64,000 bases of DNA from Acidiferrobacterales bacterium. Lineage in GTDB: Bacteria; Pseudomonadota; Gammaproteobacteria; Acidiferrobacterales; SZUA-150. The position numbers were made by a program, and so were the translations under genes. Numbering within the stretch: position 1 is the first letter of the stretch; each line of letters starts with the position of its first letter. The stretch spans positions 1 through 64,000 of the forward strand of contig CAMYII010000024.1 of the NCBI GenBank assembly GCA_947258385.1, read 5' to 3'. The notes below the pieces were generated by a model. It made no database searches. It worked only from the letters and a program-made list of their open reading frames with translations, and was not told where the DNA came from. Positions 38,094 to 47,036 of the stretch are shown in pieces.

Positions 38094-38387
38094 ATGAGCT
38101 CAAGTGTAGAAGATTTGACTGTCAATTATGAAGAAGACGGAATGCTCGTATCCAAGGAATTGGATAAAGTCATTCTTACCAAAGGCGCCTGGTCAACGAT
38201 CATATTCAAATACCAGGACTGGGATCGTAAGAAACAGGAGTACGGTCCCGACAAATTCAGCATTCGCCGCTATCAGAAAAGAAGCGGTCAATACCAGTAC
38301 AAGTCGAAATTTAATATCTCCAGCGTCGACCAGGCCAACAAAATCATCGCGGCCCTGCAGAACTGGATTCAGGACGCTGAGCAGTAG
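38094..38387 (+). CDS. Small conserved-looking cytoplasmic protein of unknown function
   Basis: 97 residues from ATG 38094. It has beta-strands (MLVSKELDKVIL, WSTIIFKYQDWD, KFSIRRYQKRSGQYQYKSKFNI) followed by one helix (SVDQANKIIAALQNWIQDAEQ). The strand-strand-strand-helix order and many aromatic and basic residues recall PC4-like single-strand DNA-binding folds, but that is only a resemblance. No signal peptide is present. It precedes the second AsmA gene by about 30 bp and may share its transcript. Confidence 0.75.
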   Translation: MSSSVEDLTVNYEEDGMLVSKELDKVILTKGAWSTIIFKYQDWDRKKQEYGPDKFSIRRYQKRSGQYQYKSKFNISSVDQANKIIAALQNWIQDAEQ

Positions 38388-38414
38388 GGAGGGGCAATCG
38401 CGCAGATACCGGGT

Positions 38415-41393
38415 GTGCGGGTTTTGATTGCAGATAACCAGACTGCGGGGAGCGGGACGGTGCGCTGGCGTACGCTGATCGGCTGGCTGGCCGTCCTGGC
38501 CGTTGTGTTGATCGCCGTCATATTCGTGCTGCTTTCATTGTTTGATGTTTCGGCTTACCGTAAGCGGCTGGAATCAGGCACAAGCAGTATCCTCGGAAGA
38601 CAGGTGATCTTCGAAGGCGCGATGAGCCTGTCTCCTTCGTTATGGCCGACCTTCGAAGTTGAAGGTGCGGCGATCGCCAACCCTGCGTGGGCGTCACGCC
38701 CGTATCTCCTGCGGGCGGAGCGCTTCGAGATTCAGGTCGCACTGCTGCCTTTGATCCTCGGCAAGTTCAACATCAAACGTTTGGCCTTTGAAGGCGCTGA
38801 TCTTTTGCTTGAAACCAACCCGGAGGGCGCAACAAACTGGATTCTAGGCGAAGATAGCGCTGAACCCATGCGGTTCCCGGACATCAATGCCATCACCGTG
38901 GAACGCTCCGTGGTCGGTCTACAGCCGTATGGTGGGCAATTGATCAGCTTCGCGGTTGACGATGCCAGTGCCGTGCTGGCCGTAGGCGAGCCGGTCAGTG
39001 TCGAGCTTAGAGGCAGCTACAATGAGGTGCCTTTTGCCTTAATGCTAACCGGTGGTACCCCCGCAGAGTTCACCAGCCCCACCGGACCATGGCCCCTGGA
39101 GATCAGCCTTTTTACCGCAGGCGCGTCACTAAGTATCAACGGCACAATTGCCAGGCCCGCCGTTTGGGAAGGATATGAGCTGAGCTTCGCAGTCGAAGGG
39201 GGCCGGTTGAGCAGATTGTCACCATTAATCGGTGCCTCGCTGCCCGCGCTTGGTGGTTATGCTTTCTCCGGTCGCCTTATCGAGACCGAGCAGGGCTTCA
39301 CAGTCAGCGGCTTCACCGGCCATGCGGGCGCCAGTGATATTAGCGGAACCATAAATTGGGTTAGGTCGGCACCGCGTCCACGGCTCTCGGTCAACCTCGT
39401 ATCCAGAAGAATCCAGTTACAAGGGCTTGCAGCGGGTGCTGACGGGCGCAAAGGCGGGTTGCAGCGGCTGGTGGCTCTGGACCGTCCCTTGCCCGCCGAT
39501 GGCCTGAAGGCCGTGGATGCCAGTTTCAGGCTGGATGCCAGGCAGATACTTAGCGGTCAGACTGTTCTTGGTAATGCATCGGTTGCTGCAAGCCTTGAAA
39601 ACGGCCATCTGCTTGTCTCGCCGCTGGGTGGAACACTGTTCGGTACCGCAGTCGATGGCAAGCTCGAGCTCAACGTGCTTGAGACGATGGCAAACATAAC
39701 GTTCAGAAGCCAGATCGGTCGCGTCGATCTGGGGCAGGCATTGAGGTCACTGCCTACCGTATCCGTCGATGGCACCCTGGAGGGTCTGAATATAGAGTTC
39801 AGCAGCCGCGGCCATACCTTGCGCGAGCTGCTCGATCGAGGACGCTTGCAAGTGACCATCCGCCCGGTGGATCTCAGCATCAAAGACGCCGATAGCGGGA
39901 AAGTCACTCCAATCGGTATCTCTTCTGCCAAGGTCACGTCGACCCCGGAGCAGGACCTAGCCCTGGGCACCGAGGGTGTGTTGCGCGCGGTACCGTTTAA
40001 GCTCAACGCCAAGGGCGGTAGACTGATCGATTTGGTCGCCGCTGACACGCCATGGCCGTTAAGCCTGTCGGTTTACGCACTCGATACCCTGCTGGAGGTG
40101 AAAGGGTCAATGGCGCTGCCGTTCGACGGTGCGGGTGTTGCCGCCGATTTCATACTGAGCGGTGAGCAGCTCAATACCCTTGATGCACTGTTCGATAACG
40201 CTTTGCCTGATCTGGGCCCGTATCAATTAACCGGGCGGTTCGCTTCCAGTCAAGATGGCTACGCGTTCACAGATCTGCAGGGGCGGATCGGCGCGAGCAA
40301 CATCACGGGCAGACTCGGTATCGCCACCGGTGGCCCGCGCCCGCGCATTGATCTAAAGCTTGCGTCCACCGAGCTTCATGTTAAAGATGTGATGGAGTCC
40401 CGCGATGCTGCCGGCCCGAAGAAAAAAAGGGCAGGTGAGCGTGTGATTCCGGATACCGGGATCCCGGTCGCGATGCTTCGCGAGCTGGACGCGGAAGTCC
40501 AGCTTAATGTCAGCCGGATAATCGCGGATCTGGCGTATCTCGGCGAGTTCAGCTTGGCAGCGAAGGTTGCGAACGGGCGTCTCGTGCTATTGCCATTCAG
40601 GGCAACACTCTCCGGCGGCAGCATTGTCGGCAGCCTTGATCTTGATGCCGCCGGCCCCACACCGACGATGAAGATTGACGTGACAGTACAGGGTCTGGAC
40701 TACGGCACACTCCTAAAGAGCCTTGAAGTAACGGACCTCATCGAAGGCACGGCCGACATCGACATCGATCTTGCCGGTCGCGGCGCCACGCTACGCGATT
40801 GGTTGAGTCAGGTGAACGGGAAGGCCGAGTTTGTCGGTGGCCCTGGAAAGATTGCCAACCGCAAGTTGGGCCTGTGGGGCAGCGATCTCATGATGATGGC
40901 GCTGCCGACCCAGTGGCGAAAGGGAGAGTTCACCACGCTGAACTGTATTGTCAGTCACTTTGATGTCGTCGATGGGATCGCACGCAGTGACGCGATTCTG
41001 ATTGACACTCCGCGCGTCACCGTGGCAGGAGCCGGCGTCATTGACCTTAACACTGAAAAACTGGAATCTCAGTTCAGGCCCAAGCCAAAGGATCCAAGCC
41101 TCTTCACCATCGCTACACCGATGTACTACAAGGGCACACTGTCGGAGCCTAAAGCCACCACCGGCACTCTAAGCACCGCAAAGACTGTCGGTAAACTTTG
41201 GATAGGACTGGCGAATCCCGCCACGCTTATCCTGTTTTTCGGTGATACCGGAACAGGGAAGGCCAATCCCTGCGCCGCCGCCATCGACCGCCGCGAGGCC
41301 GCCGAAGCGGAGGAAGCTTCGGCCAAACGCGGCATCTTCAAACGCGCTAAAGACTTCTTCAAGAAGTCTAGTCCGGCCAACGGAGACGACTAA
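38415..41393 (+). CDS. AsmA-family protein (second copy)
   Basis: 992 residues from GTG 38415; the start is uncertain because the best ribosome-binding sequence (GGGAGGGG) is about 20 bp upstream. A transmembrane helix (about 23-47) is followed by DVSAYRKRLESGTSSILGRQVIFEGAMSL, the AsmA start motif, and repeated groove-like units (GYELSFAVEGGRLSRLSPLIGASLPALGGYAFSGRL and DFILSGEQLNTLDALFDNALPDLGPYQLTGRF). The end contains the AsmA-type segment WGSDLMMMALPTQWRKGEFTTLNCIVSHFDVVDGIARSDAILIDT and a basic, alanine-rich tail. It probably spans the periplasm and handles lipid traffic. The paralogue at 30180 is shorter. Confidence 0.87.
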   Translation: MRVLIADNQTAGSGTVRWRTLIGWLAVLAVVLIAVIFVLLSLFDVSAYRKRLESGTSSILGRQVIFEGAMSLSPSLWPTFEVEGAAIANPAWASRPYLLRAERFEIQVALLPLILGKFNIKRLAFEGADLLLETNPEGATNWILGEDSAEPMRFPDINAITVERSVVGLQPYGGQLISFAVDDASAVLAVGEPVSVELRGSYNEVPFALMLTGGTPAEFTSPTGPWPLEISLFTAGASLSINGTIARPAVWEGYELSFAVEGGRLSRLSPLIGASLPALGGYAFSGRLIETEQGFTVSGFTGHAGASDISGTINWVRSAPRPRLSVNLVSRRIQLQGLAAGADGRKGGLQRLVALDRPLPADGLKAVDASFRLDARQILSGQTVLGNASVAASLENGHLLVSPLGGTLFGTAVDGKLELNVLETMANITFRSQIGRVDLGQALRSLPTVSVDGTLEGLNIEFSSRGHTLRELLDRGRLQVTIRPVDLSIKDADSGKVTPIGISSAKVTSTPEQDLALGTEGVLRAVPFKLNAKGGRLIDLVAADTPWPLSLSVYALDTLLEVKGSMALPFDGAGVAADFILSGEQLNTLDALFDNALPDLGPYQLTGRFASSQDGYAFTDLQGRIGASNITGRLGIATGGPRPRIDLKLASTELHVKDVMESRDAAGPKKKRAGERVIPDTGIPVAMLRELDAEVQLNVSRIIADLAYLGEFSLAAKVANGRLVLLPFRATLSGGSIVGSLDLDAAGPTPTMKIDVTVQGLDYGTLLKSLEVTDLIEGTADIDIDLAGRGATLRDWLSQVNGKAEFVGGPGKIANRKLGLWGSDLMMMALPTQWRKGEFTTLNCIVSHFDVVDGIARSDAILIDTPRVTVAGAGVIDLNTEKLESQFRPKPKDPSLFTIATPMYYKGTLSEPKATTGTLSTAKTVGKLWIGLANPATLILFFGDTGTGKANPCAAAIDRREAAEAEEASAKRGIFKRAKDFFKKSSPANGDD

Positions 41394-41870
41394 ATCGATC
41401 GGTTGTTTTGGGGCGGTTATACTGTATCGAGTCTGATTTGAACCGATGCGGCGTAGAGCTTTTCCCGATGTTCATCTTCAGTTGGCGCCTCGGGCGACTC
41501 GATCTGTTTTGGACCTGCCTGAAGGGTAAAGCATGATATAACGTGTCAGCGAGAACACGATCGCGCGCTTTGATAATACGCAATTTGTTGGTTTTCGTGA
41601 TGCTGTGTCAGCGGGTGGTTTCCTGTTGTGGTTGAGAGCCGTCGCGCGTGCGTTGACGGATCGCAAGAAGAGCCGGAAAAAGAATACAATCAGGGTGCAA
41701 GTCCCGGTGGTGGAAAATAGGCGTATTTTTCTGGCACATTGCGGTATTTGCGCCATACTTATAGTAATAAAAGGTATTAAACAGAGGGTTAAATAGCAGG
41801 GTTGTTTGAGTCGTTATTTCGGTGCACGGACACCCGCCTTTGGCGGATGGGGTCATAGTGGGGGATCGCG
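41394..41870. other. Gap before the binding-protein/GGDEF fusion gene
   Basis: 477 bp. Short frames on both strands lack ribosome-binding sites and family signs. A hairpin with CCGCC-TTT-GGCGG lies at about 41834-41846, just before the GGGGGA ribosome-binding site of the next gene, and could influence its translation. Confidence 0.35.
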
Positions 41871-43568
41871 ATGACGCACCGCATGGATTATCTCGCCGCA
41901 TTGCAGCCAGTCTTTCGGCTGGCAAGGGCGCTGACGTGCCGGATTGCACTCATGCTGCCCCTGTTGCTTTTTCCGGCCGGTGCCTTATTGGCGACAGAGA
42001 AGGTCATGCTTCAGCTCTGCGGCGATCACCAGTTCGAGTTTGCGGGGTATTACGCGGCATTATGGCAGGGGTACTATCGTAATGCCGGTTTCGATGTGGA
42101 GATCCGCTCGGCCTATACGCCGGAAGGGCGCATGCGTCGGCCGTCCAAAGAGGTCTCGGAAGGCCGTGCCGATTTTGGGGTGTCCACCGCGAGCATCTTA
42201 TTGGCGAAGGATAAAGGGGCGCCCCTGGTCGTGCTTGCCACCATCTTCCAGCAGAGCGCCGTGGAATTTTATTCCAGGACAGACACACCTCTTAACAGCC
42301 CGGCTGACCTGACCCGGCTGCGCGTCATGCGCCGTGTGAATGAGGCCTCGGAGCTGGAGCTGAGGGTCATGTTGCACGCCGAAGGCATCAGCCCCTCACT
42401 GGTGGAACCCTACCCGCCGCCGTCTGACCAGCGTGAACTGGCATACCTGGCGGAAGGAAAGCTGGATGTCATTCCCGGTTACTCGACCGATGTGCCTGTG
42501 CGGGCGCAGATGTTGGGCATCGCGGTCAAACCCTTGCGTCCCGCAAGTGTTGGCGTGGATTTCTATGGTGACTCGCTGTTCACAAGCGAGGCCCGGGCGC
42601 GTTCGGATCCCGAGCGTGTGGAGCGCTTTGTGCAGGCCAGCCTCAAGGGGTGGCGATACGCCTTCGAGCAGCCACAGGACATTATCGACGGTATCGTGCG
42701 AAGCTTTAAACCCGTGTCACCGATCGAGGATTTTCCAGCGTATCTCAAGCTGCAGGTCAAGGCGGTTCGGGATCTCACTTTTTACCCAGTCGTTGATCTG
42801 GGCCATATTAATCCCGAGCGTTGGCTGCATATGTATTACCATCTCAAGGAAGCCGGGCTGGTATCCGGGGAATTGGACCTGGAGCAGTTTGTGTTCGATC
42901 CTGAGCATAGCCGGCGTGAGCGGTTCAACCTGTTGCTCAAGCTCGTCTCGGCGGTTCTTTTGGTCTCGCTGGGTGTTGGTATCTCCTTTTTTGTCTGGAA
43001 TCGGGCATTGCGCAGGGAAATCAAGGAACGCAAGCGCATCGAGGAGGAACTGCAGCGCTTCGCCACGGTTGATGATCTCACCGAGGCCTATAATCGCCGG
43101 TATTTCTTTGAGTGTGCCGAGCGTGAGTTTGAACGCGCGCTGCGTTACAAACGTCCCTTGTCGGTGATGATGATCGACCTGGATCGCCTAAAATATATCA
43201 ACGACACCAGCGGCCATCTGGTGGGAGACCAGGTGCTTCATGCGGTGGCCGAATGTCTGCGTCAGAATCTCCGCCATGTGGATATCTTGGGCCGTTATGG
43301 CGGGGACGAATTCATTGTTTTCATGCCCGACTCGGACAGACGCGCGGCCCTGGAGACGGCCGAGCGCCTGCGCGAGGCGGTATCGCGTATGAGCGTGCCC
43401 GTATGTGACGCCAACGGACTTCCAATCAAGATTTCCATCAGCGTCGGTGTAGCCACGCTCGATGAAACCATTGGCGATTTCCGGACGCTGCTGCAGGACG
43501 CCGATACCGCGCTGTATATGGAAAAGAAAAACCGCGAAAGCGGAACAAAAAACCGGGTAAGAAACTAG
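41871..43568 (+). CDS. Diguanylate cyclase with a periplasmic NMT1/THI5-like binding domain
   Basis: 565 residues. A signal sequence (about 20-40) precedes a binding-protein-like domain (about 42-335) that starts VMLQLCGDHQFEFAGYYAALWQGYYRNAGFDVEI. This is the typical opening of THI5/NMT1 and sulfonate-type binding proteins. A transmembrane helix (about 349-370) leads through a short coiled coil (REIKERKRIEEELQRFATVD) into a GGDEF domain with the intact motif RYGGDEFIVF. The layout says that a small periplasmic ligand controls synthesis of cyclic-di-GMP in the cytoplasm. The ligand is unknown; pyrimidine-, nitrate- or sulfonate-like molecules are possible. Repeat A copy 5 follows. Confidence 0.92.
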   Translation: MTHRMDYLAALQPVFRLARALTCRIALMLPLLLFPAGALLATEKVMLQLCGDHQFEFAGYYAALWQGYYRNAGFDVEIRSAYTPEGRMRRPSKEVSEGRADFGVSTASILLAKDKGAPLVVLATIFQQSAVEFYSRTDTPLNSPADLTRLRVMRRVNEASELELRVMLHAEGISPSLVEPYPPPSDQRELAYLAEGKLDVIPGYSTDVPVRAQMLGIAVKPLRPASVGVDFYGDSLFTSEARARSDPERVERFVQASLKGWRYAFEQPQDIIDGIVRSFKPVSPIEDFPAYLKLQVKAVRDLTFYPVVDLGHINPERWLHMYYHLKEAGLVSGELDLEQFVFDPEHSRRERFNLLLKLVSAVLLVSLGVGISFFVWNRALRREIKERKRIEEELQRFATVDDLTEAYNRRYFFECAEREFERALRYKRPLSVMMIDLDRLKYINDTSGHLVGDQVLHAVAECLRQNLRHVDILGRYGGDEFIVFMPDSDRRAALETAERLREAVSRMSVPVCDANGLPIKISISVGVATLDETIGDFRTLLQDADTALYMEKKNRESGTKNRVRN

Positions 43569-43577
43569 ACCCTATCC

Positions 43578-43728
43578 CAGAATACCTTCCGCCCCCTGGC
43601 GCTGGGTTGCGGAGGCGCAACGTACGCGGAGAAAGCAAAAACGTTTTATTTTGAAGTATTCTCTGCGCCTTGGCGTTCTTTGCGTTGCTTCCAGGGCGTG
43701 AAGGGTTGCTGAGCGTTTGATTTTGAAA
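43578..43728. repeat. Dispersed repeat family A, copy 5
   Basis: Begins CAGAATACCTTCCGCCCCCT and ends GCGTTTGATTTTGAAA, and contains GGAGGCGCAACGTACGCGG, GCAAAAACGTTTTATTTTGA, CTTGGCGTTCTTTGCGTTGC and TTCCAGGGCGTGAAGGGTTG. It is shorter than copies 1 and 4 because part of the left arm is missing. It starts about 10 bp after a stop codon. Confidence 0.85.
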
Positions 43729-43774
43729 ATGGTTTTTCGCTAAAGTAGCCTCTTCGCGGAAAGGAGTTTGGGTA

Positions 43775-44461
43775 ATGAAAGCCTTATCGGTATTTTTGAC
43801 CCTGATTATTCTGGCGCTCGCGGCTGCGGTGTATTACCTCTATGACATAAATCAGAAAATGCGGGGCGAGCTCGATACATTGCGCGCCGATGCGGAGGCC
43901 AGCAACCAAATAAGGCATACGCTTGAGGCAAAAATCGACGATTTGTCCAAGGAAAATGACCAAGAGATCGAGCGACTCAAGGGTACGTACAATGAACTGG
44001 TTGCCGGTATGAAGGACGAGATTGAGAAGGGGCAGATCAAGATTACCCAGCTGGAGGACGGGCTGTCGGTAAGCATGGTGGACAAGATTCTGTTTCCCTC
44101 CGGAGAGGCTGAAATCAAACCCGATGGCATCGGCGTGCTCGAACGCGTGGGCAAAGTGCTGAAAGAGACAGAGCGCAGGATCGTTCGTGTGGAGGGGCAT
44201 ACCGATAATGTCCGTATAGGCCCGAAACTGAGCAAGAAGTTTCCCACGAACTGGGAGTTGTCGACGGCACGCGCAACAAATGTCGTGCGCTTTCTCGAGG
44301 AGCACGTCGGAATCGAGCCCGGGCGCCTCCAGGCTGTCGGTATGTCGCAATATCACCCGGTGGCAAGCAACGATACACTGGATGGCCAGAGCCAGAATCG
44401 TCGCATAGAGATTGCATTGCTGCCCGAAATCATGGCGAAGAAGGACTCGGACGGCGAATAG
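43775..44461 (+). CDS. OmpA/MotB-domain envelope protein
   Basis: 228 residues. An uncleaved N-terminal helix (about 3-22) and a coiled coil (about 27-90, rich in Glu and Lys) precede an OmpA C-terminal domain (about 95-220). Its peptidoglycan-binding motif is visible in VEGHTDNVRIG and ELSTARATNVVRFLEE, followed by GMSQYHPVASNDTLDGQSQNRRIEIAL. It should be anchored in the inner membrane and bind peptidoglycan, like MotB or related proteins. No motA-like partner is adjacent. GGAAAGGAG precedes the ATG. It is convergent with the 7TM-DISM cyclase gene. Confidence 0.88.
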   Translation: MKALSVFLTLIILALAAAVYYLYDINQKMRGELDTLRADAEASNQIRHTLEAKIDDLSKENDQEIERLKGTYNELVAGMKDEIEKGQIKITQLEDGLSVSMVDKILFPSGEAEIKPDGIGVLERVGKVLKETERRIVRVEGHTDNVRIGPKLSKKFPTNWELSTARATNVVRFLEEHVGIEPGRLQAVGMSQYHPVASNDTLDGQSQNRRIEIALLPEIMAKKDSDGE

Positions 44462-44476
44462 GGTGGGGCCGGGCGG

Positions 44477-46456
44477 TCAGTTAGGCGTGCCGATGTGCGC
44501 CGGCACGTCTCTTTTCTTGTAAACCTTGACCTGATTTCGTCCACCGTTTTTGGCCTCATACAGTGCGCTGTCGGAGGAAGAAATGAGAAATTCCGGGTCG
44601 TCTGATTCCGTAGGAGTCAGCGCGGACACACCGATACTTGCCGTGATAGGTACAATATTGTTCTCAAAATGTATTTTCAGTAATTCGATCTGCGCGCGGA
44701 TTTGTTCCGCCAGATTCGCTGCGCCTTCTTTGTCCGTGCGCGGCAAGATGATCGCGAATTCCTCTCCTCCATAGCGTGCGACATCGTCTAACGGCCTCTT
44801 CAGGTTCTTCTGAATCGTCTGTGCGGCCTGTTTAAGCACTTCATCGCCATAAAGATGACCGAACGTATCATTGATCTGTTTAAAATGATCAATATCGATC
44901 AGCAGCATGGCGACGGAATATTTTTCACGCAGCGCGTTTTTCCACTCGTACTCATATTTTGCGTTAAAAAACTTGCGGTTTTTAACTCCGGTAAGGACAT
45001 CGAGATTGCTGAGTTCTTTCAGCTGTTCATTGGCCTTGGACAGCTCGTCCAGCGCCAGATTCAGTTCCTCGGTTCTTTCCTCAACCCGATGTTCCAGCGT
45101 TTCTGCAGCTTCGTGCTGGATATGCTCATTTTCGTCCTGCAGAAGCCTGAATCGGTAGGCCAGCGCGAAGGACAGCAGAAATACCTCCAGGAAGGAGCCG
45201 ATCTGTATCCCATATTCGGTCAGGAAAATCTTGGGCAGCAGGCCGTAGGTCTTGAAAATATAGGCGGCCATTCCCAGTAGCAGCGCGGTCCATGCCAGCA
45301 TGAAGAAGGTTGCCGGTTTGAAACGCATTCTCCAGCACATGAACCCGGCGAAGAAGATACACAGAGACACAATGAGGGTGGCGATGGTGCCGATCTTGAG
45401 CATCAATTGATAATTCAAGAACAGTGATCCCATGGCGACAAGCAGGAAAAATGCGAGGAAGAACTTAAAGACATCATCAAGCCTGGGCATATTGGCCCTG
45501 AGCTGCAGGAACGAACGGGTGAATTGCACAATGCTGGCCATGCCGGCGGCGACAAAGAACGGCACGGTACGGCTGGCCCACCCGGGGAGCTCGGGCCAGA
45601 GGTACTCAAAGGCCAGACCGTTCAGGCTGAGCTGGAAGAGAATGTAACCGGTAATATAGATGCTGTAATAAAGATAGTTGATATCGCGAATAGAGGCGAA
45701 GATCAACAAATTGTACAGCAGCATCGCCAGGAGCGTGCCGTAATAGACACCCAGGATATATTGTTCATCGTGGTTCTTTTCCAAAAATGCCTGTGTGCTC
45801 CACAGCACCAGCGGGACCTGCATCGAGCTTTCGGTCTTTATCCGGATGAGGAATTCGCGCTCATCTCCCTGGGTCAACGGGACGTTAAAGAGGAAGTTCC
45901 GCTGTTTGACCGCCCTTTGAGAAAAGGGAAACAGATCACCGCTGTGCTGCACGCTAACTGCCCCGTCCGGTGCGATCTGGTAGACATCGATCTCATCCAA
46001 TACCGGATACTGGATCTCAAGCAGCCAGCGTTGTTCCAAGGCGCTGCGATTGTGCAATTGGAAGCGGAACCAGTAGGTCGAACGCGTGAAACCGAAATTT
46101 GGTGTTGCTTGTTTATTGGGTATAAACCGGTCGCGCTGTTCCGCCGATGAGACTTGCTCAAAGCTTAAGCTGTTGGTAGCGTCTTCGAGGTGCTGCGTGT
46201 GCAGACCCAGCAAATATTGATCGGTGCCCTGCTCGAGCATGACAGGCCCGGGCGCTTGGGCGCCGTCTGCCGCACAGACCATGCAGGCCGCGAGCAGCAG
46301 AAAAAGGGCGCACAGACCTCGTAGCCGGCGGAAGCCGACACGGTAGCCTGTATCGCGCTTGCCACCGACAACGGTTGTGTCAGCGGTTTTAACTGCCGCG
46401 GCGCGTGCATCGTGATAAGTGCTGGTATGGCAGGACTTTGAAGCAGACGCGCGCAT
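44477..46456 (-). CDS. 7TM-DISM diguanylate cyclase
   Basis: 659 residues. A periplasmic 7TMR-DISMED2-like domain (about 70-200) includes STYWFRFQLHNRSALEQRWLLEIQYPVLDEIDVY. Seven hydrophobic helices follow (about 213-420), with the typical loop NYLYYSIYITGYILFQLS. Then come a coiled coil (NEHIQHEAAETLEHRVEERTEELNLALDELSKANEQL) and a GGDEF domain (about 480-645) with RYGGEEFAII. GGEEF is a normal active variant. The periplasmic domain in the family binds carbohydrates or similar ligands. The protein probably links an outside signal to cyclic-di-GMP. The annotated start gives a long basic leader before the membrane part; a later start is possible. Confidence 0.92.
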   Translation of the reverse strand: MRASASKSCHTSTYHDARAAAVKTADTTVVGGKRDTGYRVGFRRLRGLCALFLLLAACMVCAADGAQAPGPVMLEQGTDQYLLGLHTQHLEDATNSLSFEQVSSAEQRDRFIPNKQATPNFGFTRSTYWFRFQLHNRSALEQRWLLEIQYPVLDEIDVYQIAPDGAVSVQHSGDLFPFSQRAVKQRNFLFNVPLTQGDEREFLIRIKTESSMQVPLVLWSTQAFLEKNHDEQYILGVYYGTLLAMLLYNLLIFASIRDINYLYYSIYITGYILFQLSLNGLAFEYLWPELPGWASRTVPFFVAAGMASIVQFTRSFLQLRANMPRLDDVFKFFLAFFLLVAMGSLFLNYQLMLKIGTIATLIVSLCIFFAGFMCWRMRFKPATFFMLAWTALLLGMAAYIFKTYGLLPKIFLTEYGIQIGSFLEVFLLSFALAYRFRLLQDENEHIQHEAAETLEHRVEERTEELNLALDELSKANEQLKELSNLDVLTGVKNRKFFNAKYEYEWKNALREKYSVAMLLIDIDHFKQINDTFGHLYGDEVLKQAAQTIQKNLKRPLDDVARYGGEEFAIILPRTDKEGAANLAEQIRAQIELLKIHFENNIVPITASIGVSALTPTESDDPEFLISSSDSALYEAKNGGRNQVKVYKKRDVPAHIGTPN

Positions 46457-46801
46457 ACGGTCACCGTGCCCCGTTTGTGGCGCGGTGTCTCTCTCCCTTT
46501 CAGACTCAGTAATATCCCTATTACTGTGGGGTGCTCGTTGTTGGATCGGTTTTGCCTCATGCGGTTCGGTAACAAACCGCGCGCTTTTTTCGTTATTTTT
46601 TTGTGGTAATACTTACACTTACTGAGTATAGTCCACCGCCAATACATGAGCGGAATAGTAGGTTATTAGAACGGTAGGTTATTTAAGGATTTCTTGCGGC
46701 GAGGTGTTGGTGATGCCGGTGTTGCCCAATGGCGCAAACCGGTGCGAGCGCAGCATAGGCTTTGTCCGGGTAAAACCTTATGGACTTCGTTGATTTTCAC
46801 G
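46457..46801. other. Start of a gene-poor stretch
   Basis: About 345 bp with no supported gene. It contains the promoter region of the 7TM-DISM gene and AT-rich DNA near 46590-46690. The whole stretch to 47361 lacks an intact gene. Confidence 0.35.
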
Positions 46802-46839
46802 CCTCGGCGGACGCGGCGCAAAGGCCGTGTCCGCCGAGG
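46802..46839. terminator. Strong GC-rich hairpin
   Basis: CCTCGGCGGACGCGGC (46802-46817) pairs with GCCGTGTCCGCCGAGG (46824-46839) over 16 positions with one G-T pair and a six-base loop. No T-run follows. It may be a factor-dependent terminator, a structured RNA or the end of an insertion element. It lies at the left edge of a probable transposase relic. Confidence 0.6.
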
Positions 46840-46844
46840 TTAAG

Positions 46845-47036
46845 CGGGTAAGGCAGGTCTATTGGATGCTGAACGAGACCGTAGTCACGCTGGTGCACGC
46901 GTCGCCGACTGAGATAGCAACCACGCAGGGGTATGACGCTGACAAATCCGTAGGGTTATTAAGGGATCAAGGGGCGGATAGCCGCTATCCGCCGAACGTC
47001 GGTATCAGCAAGTCCCAGCCAGCGTTTTGTTGGTGA
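46845..47036 (+). pseudogene. Probable transposase fragment (IS5-like DDE type)
   Basis: The frame ending at 47036 includes GYDADKSVGLLRDQGADSRYPP. This resembles the block GYDADxxxxxLxxxGAxxxIPP around the second catalytic aspartate in IS5-family transposases. No longer frame exists on either side, and the region just downstream in other frames is short and unrecognised. It is taken as a decayed insertion remnant. The match is short, so this is tentative. Confidence 0.35.

Noticed and set aside
41605-41796. 63-codon plus frame before the binding-domain/GGDEF gene
   Set aside because: Basic low-complexity product and no good ribosome-binding site.
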